Origin: Polytrichum commune
Taxonomy: Eukaryota; Streptophyta; Polytrichopsida; Polytrichales; Polytrichaceae
DNA length: 64,000 nt
Direction of reading: 5' to 3'
Assembly: GCA_950295325.1 (NCBI GenBank)
Contig: OX485808.1
Location: 40,323,180-40,387,179 of the forward strand
Part shown: one piece after another, positions 22,910 through 32,395 of the stretch
Numbering within the stretch: the stretch's first letter is position 1
Layout: every line of letters begins with the position of its first letter
The notes under the pieces: model-generated
Seen by the model: the letters and a program-made list of their open reading frames with translations, nothing else
Database searches by the model: none
What the model was told of the DNA's origin: nothing
Position numbers and translations under genes: made by a program

Positions 22910-24831
22910 TGTGAGGCCAAACCCCCCACCCTTAAGCGTCCGTAGTCCGAGTAGTGGGTTTGGGCTCACATTCCTCCGCGGTATTGGATTTGGACTTGGA
23001 TGAGTCCATAGTGCAAGGTTCACCCTTCAAGTGGTCTTGGATTTAACTTTGGTCTTTGCTTCCTTTGTCTTGCCATCGCGAGAGTGCTCCACATTCTCCA
23101 TTAAGTTGTGCACGTGGTTTATTTTTAAAGAGAGGATGCAAGTGTTAAAAAAAACACTATTCTCTATAGTCAATCTCAAATACATTTACTTGTGAAAGCC
23201 ACACATAACACTAACTAGCATAATGTAACTAACTACTTGTCTATGAGCTAATTAGGTAGGCTATCTACTAAGCTCCTTCATGAACCCATCTCTTTACTTT
23301 CTAATTACATAAACCTAGCTCCTTCATAAACCCAGCTTCTTAGCTTCTAACTAAACAAACCCAGCTCCTTCATAAACCCAGCTCCTTCATGAACCCAGCT
23401 CCTTAGCTTCTAACTAAACAAACCCAGCTCCTTCATAAACCCAGCTCCTTCATGAACCCAGCTCCTTAGCTTCTAACTAAACAAACCCAGCTCCTTCATA
23501 AACCCAGCTCCTTAGCTTCTAACTAAACAAACCCAGGTCCTTCATAAACCCAGCTCTTTACTTTCTAACTAAACAAACCCAGCTCCTTCATAAACCCAGC
23601 TCCTTCATGAACCCACAACTTTGTAGTTGTAATCCCCAACTACCTCACTAATTATTCAAGCCCTTAACTAATCTTCCTACCTAATTTCCCTAATTCTACT
23701 AACAACCCCTTTCTAATCACACAATTCTTCTCTAATCCTAAAATCCTAAAATCCTAGAGAGGAGAGGGGGAGAGAGAATTTCCTAACTTCACTAAGACTA
23801 ACTAATCCACACAAGTATATTTTTGCACTCATCACAACATCAAGTGCTCAACTCTTAAACATGGAACTTGCAACCACGTGTATTCAAAACATGAACTTAA
23901 AGTACCACAAATTGGAATCATGAATTAACTTTAAAATCCTTCACGTCAACACTAATTCTACCAAGAGGTCAAGCCCTCTTCAAGGCTAACAAGCCTTGGC
24001 TCTCAAACTAAAAACTAAGCACACACATGTGCTCCAATATGGCTTCCCACACCCACACTTATAACTCGTGGGGTGCCTTGGAGCACAAAGGAAAGAGAGG
24101 ATGAGTGAGGGAAGAATGAGGGATTATATAGTAAGCTTGAGGGGGTGAGCACCCTCAAGGCTCACGATAAGCCCTTGAGATTTCCTCCTACTTAGTAGGC
24201 GCCAATCCTATCTTCTAAGCCTTCCTCCCTCAAATGATCAACAAGGATCCTAATTCGAACATTTAACTAGCCTTGGCTTTCTACCTACCACACTTTACCA
24301 AACTTGGGATGCTTCAACCCAAACTTAGCCTCCTTCGCTTTCCGCCGCCATAACTTTCTCCCCTTACTTTCCCAAATCGTCGCTCACCACTTAATCCAAA
24401 CCACGATGCTTAACTCGTGATTTGATTGGTGCTTTGAGAATTTGCTTATCCTCCACCTTGCATTCTTCCTTGGGCCTTCCCCATTAAGTGGCCATGATGA
24501 GGTGGTCCACTTGTGCGCTCCATGTGATCCTCCATTCATCCCAATTTGAATGCACTTGCCTCTTGAGTCACTTTGGTTGTCTCCATCCATTTGTACTAGC
24601 CTACTCACTAACTACTCAATCCAAGTTCTCCTTACTTATCCTCATTCACTCAAATCCTTCCGAAGGTAAAAACACAATAACAACTCACATCCTAGCCTCT
24701 TACAACATGGTACTTCTAAGACTAACATTTCACTCTTTTTATATTTTTGTGAAGTAACATGCTACTTCAAAGTGCATCAACTAACGTTTCAAGGGTCTAA
24801 GACTAAATGTGGGCACCCTTTTGGGCTCACA
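22910..24831 (-). repeat. 5' LTR (1,922 bp)
   Basis: Same termini as the 3' LTR and the longest of the three copies in the window, with the complete block that the 3' LTR has lost and the longest minisatellite. The gag start lies about 900 bases further in (22000). Confidence 0.9.
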
Positions 24832-25104
24832 GCCTCGGATCCGAGGCCTCTTTTATGTGTTCCAAAACAAGTGTACGGATGAGGCACTTTGGTTTGTTTT
24901 GAGTATGTAAACTAGTTTGTGAATGAGGCCTCGGATCCGAGGCCTTTTTTATGTGTTCCAAAACAAGTGTACGGAAGGGGCACTTTGGTTGGTTCTGAGT
25001 ATGTAAACTAGTTTGTGTGTGAGGCCTCGGATCCGAGGCCTCTCGGCCGAGGCCACTTGAGGTTTTTTGATTCAAAGTTTAACTTGTATGAATGAGGCAC
25101 TTTG
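24832..25104. repeat. Continuation of the E1 intron with class-3 palindromes
   Basis: Carries the right part of the palindrome split by the LTR element (24832-24850), then sites at 24925-24946 and 25021-25042, the latter overlapping a second palindrome GGCCTCTCGGCCGAGGCC. It ends exactly where the E2 terminus starts. Confidence 0.8.
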
Positions 25105-25155
25105 AACACTATATTCGTTAAATTGAGACTTTTTGGGCATTTTGAGACATTCACA
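25105..25155 (+). repeat. Left terminus of E2
   Basis: Identical over about 51 bases to the E3 terminus: AACACTATATTCG, then ATTGAGAC, then TTTTGAGACATTC. The spaced GAGAC motifs also occur in E0 and E1. Confidence 0.85.
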
Positions 25156-25267
25156 GAAATAAGAACAAGGATAAATGGAACACATATTGGAGAAAGTTGT
25201 AAGATGCGAACAATTTGAAGCGGGTGTTTAGAACAAGAACCCCATTAATAACTCATATATTGGGATT

Positions 25268-25478
25268 GTTTAGGGCGGGCAATCCAAACCTTAGGCCAAG
25301 TTGAAGGGGAAATCTTAAAACATTCATATTATCGCACAAAAACTTGTATGAATATGGTTTAGGTAGGGCAATCCAAGCCATAGATCATATTGAAGGGGAA
25401 ATATGTGAACCAATATAATATAACATACAAAATATTCCAAACTCATATTTGTGATGGTTTAGGTAGGGCAATCCAAAC
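25268..25478 (+). repeat. E2 subterminal repeats holding a degenerate class-1 palindrome
   Basis: Three units about 90-100 bp apart, each with GTTTAGGTAG, two bases, CAATCCAAAC (25268, 25357, 25457) followed by a TTGAAGGGGAAAT-like module. The core differs from the class-1 palindrome of E3 at about four positions. Confidence 0.7.
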
Positions 25479-25662
25479 CTTAGACCATATGGAAGGGGAA
25501 ATCATGTGACACTTATATTATTGCAAAAAAAAACATACAAAGTGTGGCATGTAAAATGCATAGCATGCTAACACCACACATCCATTGGATAGTGCGACCA
25601 AAAATGTTCTTGCCTATGGCCCAAAACCCTACGCCTACTATGGCCTATCTAGCCCTCGAAGA

Positions 25663-26463
25663 CTACCTCTTTTTCTTTTGCTTCATTTTCTTTTGTTTTT
25701 CTTTTTCTTTTGCCTCTTTTTCTTTTGCATCTTTTTCTTTTGCCGCGGCTTCTTTTGCTCGCATTGCTTCAACATTCCTGAAAATCTCCGCCCCGCGACT
25801 ATAGCCATTCTTGGGGTGACCGCCATCAATAACACATTTTGGATTCCGTCGGCCGCCCAAATTATACGACGAAGAATTCGAATACGATGAAGTGGACTGT
25901 CTTGCATTTCTGGTCATGGAGTAGAAACGCTCCAACTCGACGGACACACTAGCCCGCATAGGTTTACGGGTGGGAGCAACCTGCAACGCGTCAAAGCAAG
26001 AACACATGTGTTAGTTTAGGGAGGAAGACCCAAACGTGTCACACGTTCAATTTTTTAGCCCAAAATGATTGTAATGCGCGGTTAACCATGTGGGGGGGGG
26101 GGGGTTCACCTTGTGACCGGGGGTGTTCGTGTCGGAGTTGGCGAGGAGGGGCAAGGCGTCCCGCAAAGGAATGGAAAGGGTTCCACTCTTCGTTGGCCGA
26201 GCGTCCATCTGCAGCCGCCGTTGAGGTGTAATACTGCCGCCGGGCCGAGAGGGGGACGTCCGGACGCATTTGCGATCTATGCCCTTGAGCGGCGACGGGG
26301 ACGGAGAATGCCGGAATATTTGCTTGGGTGGGGGGCTATCCACGACGCCGGCGTCAAGAGGCTCCTTGGAGTAGTCGATGGTGGACGCGGCATCGTAGAC
26401 GGTCTCGTAGAAGAAGCTCCCCAAGTTTGATTCGCTGACGATCTCAATCGAGGGCTCCAAACG
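25663..26463 (-). CDS. Gene X2, unknown element cargo gene (2 exons seen)
   Basis: Exon 26110-26463 (354 nt) starts after GCGCCAG and ends CACAAG/GTGAAC; the last exon 25663-25980 starts after CGTTGCAG. Together they give about 223 residues, but no convincing start codon was placed. The order is a VYDAASTIDYSKEPLDAG segment, a proline-rich part with SPSPSPL, a serine-rich linker, GYSRGAEIFRNVEAMRAKEAA, and a basic tail of alternating K and E written by a CTTTTT/CTTTTG microsatellite (25673-25757). The same exon length and splice sites occur in X3, which supports a real spliced gene. It starts 112 bp downstream of the HAD2 stop and could be cotranscribed or alternatively spliced with it. Function unknown. 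Confidence 0.5.
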
Positions 26464-26574
26464 CTGGCGCAAAAAAAGAAACAAAACAAAACCCAAGGGG
26501 AGGGGGGAGCATGTGAAAATCGATATACATTTGAGGCATAATATATCACACACAATGGCACACCATGTAGTATC

Positions 26575-27339
26575 TCAAATGAGTTTATTATATTTCGCGT
26601 GAGCGTACAACTCTCTGTACATATAGTCCTTCGGATCCATGTATCTTTCGCCTATCGGATTACAACTAAGGAACCGGGGCACGGGTAGTCCGCTCCCCAC
26701 GAGCGTTTGAATGTACTTAAGTAGGTCTAACAAAAAGCGGTCTCGGACCTTCTCGACCGTCCACGTGGGGCAAACGATGAAGTTGGAGGTCGGGTTCAAA
26801 ATGTTTTTGGAAGCGTTGTCGTCCACCATCAACGTGTTGTCACGGGTGGGGCGAGCGTCGTAGGGACAGCCGACCATGTTGGGACGCTGGTCCCATACGA
26901 CTGGCTTCAAGACCTTAAGAAATTGGTTTACAGCGGGGTTGTTGGGCTTCTTCACAACCCTGCCCTCGGGGGTGTATAATGTTTTACAAGAATCCTGTTT
27001 TAGGACCAAGCACGGGGGTTGGAGTCCCTTGAAGATGAACTCCACGACGGCCTGGGTGTTCTCGGATTTCATGGAGTTCCAAACGATCACCCACCATTTG
27101 GATAGGGCGACCTGTAGGAAGCGCCAAAGCCACGGGCGGAGGTACACTAGCTTGATTTTGATGTACGCGGGGGGTCCATCGTAGTTGGCGTCCTCGGGCT
27201 TGCAGAAAGGTACCGTGGGGACCCTCGGACAATGTACGCACAGGACAAGGACCCCGTTGAGGTCTAGCACCAGGAACCGGGTCTTGGGAGGCGAAGGTGG
27301 CGAGGGCAAAATCGCGGGGACCAGCACGCTGTCTTCCAC
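26575..27339 (-). CDS. HAD2: intact FCP1/NIF-like HAD phosphatase
   Basis: 254 residues in one frame. The HAD motif I segment is FLVLDLNGVL with D26 as candidate nucleophile and Asn at 28 where catalytic FCP1 proteins have Asp; plant DLNG members share this change, so activity is uncertain. VIVWNSM (about 87-93) fits motif II of the FCP1 family and LMVDDNASKN the acidic motif III. It ends KYNKLI, shared with HAD1 and HAD3. FCP1-like enzymes dephosphorylate phosphoserine, classically on the RNA polymerase II tail; a role on that substrate here is only a possibility. Position between X and the ParB/methyltransferase-like gene is conserved in E1 and E3, so I treat it as element cargo rather than a host gene. 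Confidence 0.75.
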   Translation of the reverse strand: MEDSVLVPAILPSPPSPPKTRFLVLDLNGVLVLCVHCPRVPTVPFCKPEDANYDGPPAYIKIKLVYLRPWLWRFLQVALSKWWVIVWNSMKSENTQAVVEFIFKGLQPPCLVLKQDSCKTLYTPEGRVVKKPNNPAVNQFLKVLKPVVWDQRPNMVGCPYDARPTRDNTLMVDDNASKNILNPTSNFIVCPTWTVEKVRDRFLLDLLKYIQTLVGSGLPVPRFLSCNPIGERYMDPKDYMYRELYAHAKYNKLI

Positions 27340-27436
27340 ACTCCTCGGGGAGGATCGGTGGGGAGCCGCGACGCTATGCTCCGAACCCTGCGGCGACGAG
27401 CGAGAGAAGGCGGCGAGGACTATGTTATGCTATGTC

Positions 27437-29890
27437 CATCTCAACGCTCTCATGGCTCAACATGGAGTGGACAAAGTCAATTTTAAAGGTTTCATGGCCG
27501 ACAGTGCCCAAGCCAACTGGAATGCTGTTCGAATCACATACGGAAGTGGAGATGCGTCTGAGAAGATGGTGGACAGAGAAAGGACTTGTCTTTTCCATTG
27601 GACGCAGTCCTTGGAGAAACATACCAAGGCCGATATCCGTCAAGACCTGCAATATTAGCATCGAATACTATGCCAGCAATACAAGAATGCAAAATCGATG
27701 GCGGAGGCCGAGACAAAGTATCTGGCAATTCGGGCATGGTGGATGTCATCAGGTGCAGCAACTGAACAAGCTCTACCTCGATTTGAGCTCTGGCTGGCCT
27801 TCTGGCATTTTCGTTACCGCCAATGGGGTGGATTTATGGAGTTGGTAAGTCTATACTTGCCTCTATATTTCCTGTATAGTTCACTCTTTATAGTTCAACT
27901 ACATTGATTCCGCCATTATTCTAAATCGTATTGTATGGACATTGCAGGATCTAAGTGAAGCTGAACTAGCGGAAATGCCATCCTGTAACCTTGCTGAATC
28001 TATCCATAACAAGTGGAAGTAGCAGTCTGGCGATCGAGGTAGCGACCTTTATGTGGCAACAGTCGATGACTTCGTGCGTGCTTTCATGTAGTGCTCAGCA
28101 TATTCCCAATTCCTGAAGGGAGAGAACCCTGGAACTGGACCGTCGAAAGAGGAATTGACACGGGTAGGTCACTCTAAGGCATTTTTGTGCACCACGTGCG
28201 GCTGGGGGTTTTTTGTTTTGGGGCTATTTACCTTCAAGGGTTGAATTAAAGCCTCCCTATAATTACTTAAATTTCAAAAATGGCCCATTTGTTTGCACCC
28301 TTCCATTACTTATATTGTCCAAGTCACTGCAATTTTTTGTACTCTATATTCCTTTTAAGTAATAAAAGCTAATCTACTTCCTAACGCATTGACGAGTGTT
28401 TAGGGAAACCATGGAAACAAAGAAGGGTGCAAACAATAATATCATTGCAAACAAAGTTATGAAGAAAACACATAGGAGACCATAGCAAACATACTAAACA
28501 TACCTTCTAGGAACCTTATCTTCAGCCCCTATATTAATTTTACAAAAAAATAGTGGCCCACATTTTATGTCCATCTAACTTACTTATAATAGGATTGTCT
28601 ACATTTAATGGCCCCTTCATTATTTGGAATTCCTTTATAATTTTTATTTCAAATGATTTTAATCCTCTCTATATTATGCCGCACGTCGTTTTTAAAATGC
28701 ACTAAGTGACCTACCCGTGGGAATTGAAGCTGAGACGTGCTCAAAGGTCAGCCGCAAAAACAGGAATCTCGAAACGGCTGCATGAGGCCATCTTGAAGAT
28801 GCCTGGCAGTGACGAGTGGTGCACCAGGACTCCCCACCTCGAAGGGGAAGAGGTATTTGTTTCTCTGAAGCGTAAACCGGATACTGCTTTCGGTGACGAA
28901 CGTGAATCTCACAGGCCAGACAAGATCAGTATATCCCAACCACGCGTCCAAACCAGATCTGCCCGACTGAATGTTTCTCCACCTCCCGTGACAATTCCAG
29001 ATTCTCCCACGACTCCACATTCTCCTACAACTACATATGAAGAGCAGCTGCAAATTCCAACACACGACGTTCCGTAGGAGGTGGATCGGCACCACGTCAC
29101 CGCGATTGAGGAGACATTATGCAACCCTGCCCAGTGGCACATCGCACGGCTGCCTAAGACATCTGCGAAGGCTTGCTTTGCTCTACAAGCAATCACCAAG
29201 AAGAAGTGCGTCGCTCGGATTGTACAAGACGGGAAGAGCACCGCTGCACCTACCTACTCATGCCTCATGGATAACTATCGGAAGAAGAGATTGGACCCTC
29301 AAAACTTCTTTTTCTGCAATGACGACATTGAGAGATGCGTTAAGGGTACAAAAAGGAGATGGGTGGTCTCAGTCCCGAACGTTCCGGAGGTATGGCCGGT
29401 TAAGTTGGGGACCAACTTAACCTGCAAAGAGATCCTCTCTTTAGAAAACGCAGGATTTAGACTGCCCCAGTGGAAGGAGATGACACCTTCTAGAATTTTT
29501 CAGGACCACCCGTTACCTTTGGACTTAGCAAGCTACACGATTCCTGCATATCCGGATGAGTTTTCTACCCGGCGTTCAGGGAAGTTGATTAGGCGCAACA
29601 AGAAGGCCCCATCAACAAAACACGCCAATAATTGTGCCTCAGCCCTATCACTCAAAGCCAAAGTGCACAAATTGTGTATGCTTCCAGCCCCTGCCTTAGG
29701 ATGCATCGTCTCGTTGGATTCTGGCACGCCCCCAAAGGTTCAGCAATACTACTTGACGATTTCGCAGCTGCCAGCATGCACTTGTCCTAACTTCAAGGAA
29801 ATGGCCACTAAAGCAATTGGAAAAAAAGATCAATGGGCCAACTGTAAGCATTTGTACTATTTGTTTACAGTAGTGTGTGGTTTGGACTGA
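27437..29890 (+). pseudogene. MULE (Mutator-like) transposase fragment with four in-frame TAG stops
   Basis: The 5' end is missing and starts at the E2 border. Coherent exons are about 27437-27846 (donor TTG/GTAAGT), about 27949-28163 (acceptor ATTGCAG) and about 28706-29890. The first encodes FMADSAQANWNAVR and RTCLFHW, typical of the MULE transposase core; the last ends in a SWIM zinc finger CTCPNF...NCKHLYY. Reading is interrupted only by TAG codons, at 27656, 28020, 28089 and 29075, all in one continuous frame per exon. Each could come from CAG by a single C to T change. The DDE N-terminal part and terminal inverted repeats are not present. Confidence 0.75.
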
Positions 29891-30850
29891 GATTCAGACA
29901 CGTTCATTCATGCAGCAAGTTTTAGCTTCAACGAAGTGAAGCGAGTTTTGGAGGCCGGTTTATTGAAGTACCTTGACTCTTAGAGTTTTCTGTTTCTTTA
30001 AAGAAACATATGTATGCAAGATTTTTTATAATCATGATGTAGTGAGACTAAAAGGGCCACTACAAGACATTTGACGCACCACATGTATTTCTCTTTTCCA
30101 AAGTTGCGTGACCCTTTTGGAGTACCACTAATTCTCATTATACTGAAACAGTACGTGTTTGACTTGACCTAAACCCATATTTATTACTGATATTAGTTCC
30201 AAATGTTCAATTTAACACCCTAACCCATATTTTTCACTGATACAATAACATTTTTTCCTGTATCAGAGCCTTTAATTGTCCACGGTCATAGGTTCCACTG
30301 TCCACTAAGTTTAGAAAAAAAATACTAAAAATATATTTAGTCCAAAAATACCGTAAACTTACTGCTTAAAATAACATTTTAATCAAAATATCTCGGAAGT
30401 TACCGCTCACCGCTCGCAAAATAGCTTCGTCCGACCGAACGATTAGCTATGTTGATTTACTTCGGCCGAATCCTCTTCCAAAAATGGACCCTCGCCGGAA
30501 GCCATGAGCATCTACGAGGTTGGCATAACGGAAGTCAAGTTGACGGAATAAAGTAGAATATTAGAGTTTGCATGGTTTGTTCATGTATATGATTAATAAA
30601 GGGCATTTGTACCGTTGTCGCAATAATAAAGTTATGACTTGTATAATATGTTGTACCACTTCTATGATTTTTTTTATTTTTTTTTAATTCACCAACCGAT
30701 TATTACTGCATACTTCTATGACTATAGTACATCGTAACACCTATCAACAACAACCCTTAAAGTTCTCCCTTGGCCCCAAATTCCATCGAAAGTATTGAGG
30801 GGGACCTTAGCGAACATGGTCTACTCCTCACCTACTTAACCCTTAAAGGC

Positions 30851-31100
30851 AAATGTGGAGATCTAATACCACACCAAAATCTCTTTCAAATATACAACAC
30901 AGTTGTATTTTGCTTTGTGTTTGTTCATCTCAACAGAAACTGTTCATCTCAACAAGAGAAAATGTTGAGATGAACAAGCACAAAGCAAATTACAATTATG
31001 TTGTATATTTGAAAAAGATTTTGGTTGTGGTATTAGATCTCCACATTTTCTCTTGTTGAGATGAACAGTTTCTGTTGAGATGAACAAGCACAAAGCAAAA
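30851..31100. repeat. Nested foldback with kinase-gene sequence in its arms
   Basis: 30851-30935 is the near-perfect inverse of 30963-31048, and 30935-30965 that of 31042-31072, so a transcript could fold into a long hairpin. The arm stretch 30901-30933 matches 32731-32763 inside the kinase gene with three mismatches in 32 bases (the coding segment MNKHKAQYN). No promoter is obvious. Confidence 0.75.
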
Positions 31101-31626
31101 TGAAACTATGCATCAACTTCTCAGTTCCAAGAGAAATTTTTTTTAACGACTTTACTTTCACCCTTAGTTTATTATTGCTATTCTAGTGTACTTTATTATG
31201 TGGATGTTAACTATAGTTATATGTATATAGTTAAACTATAGTTTTTTTTTCCATAAAATGTGATTGCAAAACATCTAGTTAACTCAAGTTATTTTGACAA
31301 TTCATAATCATATATGTGCTATGATGAGATGAATGCGATGTCGAAGGATGAGGGTTGGATGATTCTTATCCATGTGAAGAAATAAAGAAGTAATTCAAGC
31401 ATATAGAAAGGAGAATTAAGTTTATATATAGAAATACTTGAGACTTCTTAAAGTAGCTAAATATAGAAAGACTTGAGACTTCTAAAAGTATCTCATAGAA
31501 CGCTATGGGGGGGGAACGCTAGGGAACGGGTGGGAGCGGGGAGGGAACGGGGTCGGACGGGAGGCTCGGACGGGGGGTAGGGAGCGGGGGGGTGAGTGGA
31601 TGGGGGGACTATTATATAGAGGACTG

Positions 31627-31946
31627 TTATTGCATATTCATGTAGAGGACTTCATTACCTATTCATGGATACCAAGAACTCATTTTTTGGACTTCATATG
31701 AATTTTTGAGAGCCAGAAAACCGAGACTATGTCCAAACTTCCAAAAAATAGTGACAAAGTGCAGATTCAAAGGGAACAGCGTAGAATTGCAACCATATAT
31801 TTTTTTGCAGTAGAAATATTATTGCATATTCATGTAGAGGACTTCATTACCTATCCATGGATACCAAGAACTCATTTTTTGGACTTCATATGAATTTTTG
31901 AGAGCCAAAAAACCGAGACTATGTCCAAACTTCCAAAAAATAGTGA
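31627..31946 (+). repeat. 128-bp direct duplication
   Basis: 31627-31754 and 31819-31946 differ at about two positions. Nothing coding. The preceding stretch 31507-31600 is very G-rich (runs of GGGG and CGGACGGGG), as is 34557-34611. The rest of 29891-32395 holds no gene I can support. Confidence 0.8.
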
Positions 31947-32395
31947 TTGTGAATTATATAATTATAAATATAAGCAATTGTGAATAGTCCTTGTGAGAGA
32001 ATACCATTCATAAAATTGTACACCCAATCAAAACTTTATTCAATATCAAGTTTACAAATCACGAGTGAATATGAATCAATGTAACTGGATGTGTAGTTTT
32101 TATCATCCATATTATGGTTGAATTTCATCCGTTAACGTTTATAGAGTCAGATTTACAAAGAAGGGAGTACCATTTTGTTGACAGTTAACACGTGGCCTCA
32201 CGAGAGGCGAGAACCTTGCTTAGCATCCCATAGACTTCTTCTCGATTATGAAGCAAAAGCTTCATGGAGTACAAACATTCCATAAACCTCATATAATATA
32301 CAAGTTTTGTATGCAAAATTGATGGCTTTATTTACATCTCCAACGGTTACAAAATTGGTATGATTCAAAATTGATGCAAAAAAAACAAAAAAAAT

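Larger units (their letters stand above)
15352..24831 (-). mobile_element. Full-length Ty3/gypsy LTR retrotransposon lacking RT and RNase H
   Basis: Bounded by two LTRs of one family, with target duplication GCCTC at 15347-15351 and 24832-24836. The insertion point is inside a class-3 palindrome of E1. Transcription runs right to left, so the 5' LTR is 22910-24831. The single long reading frame contains Gag, protease and integrase but no reverse transcriptase or RNase H, so the element depends on another for mobility. There is no chromodomain, which suggests the non-chromoviral branch; the placement is inference. Confidence 0.9.
9185..25104. mobile_element. E1: AACACTA-ended element carrying X, HAD and ParB/methyltransferase cargo, with nested insertions
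   Basis: Starts at a diverged left terminus (9185) and carries, all on the minus strand, gene X1, HAD1 and the last exon of a ParB/methyltransferase-like gene, the same order as E3. It has been interrupted three times: a solo LTR in HAD1 (11350-13208), a Ty3/gypsy element (15352-24831) in a palindrome, and E2, whose left terminus at 25105 cuts the intron of the ParB/methyltransferase gene. The upstream exons of that gene and the right terminus of E1 are not found in the window. The terminus is the most diverged of the three, so E1 is probably the oldest copy. Confidence 0.6.
25105..27436. mobile_element. E2: AACACTA-ended element, left part with X2 and HAD2
   Basis: Left terminus at 25105 inserted in the E1 intron after GAGGCACTTTG. 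It is nearly collinear with E3 through the subterminal repeats, X and HAD and up to CTATGTCCA about 95 bp upstream of the HAD start. There the similarity stops and a MULE coding sequence begins, so the right part was lost or replaced. No right terminus was found. Confidence 0.7.
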
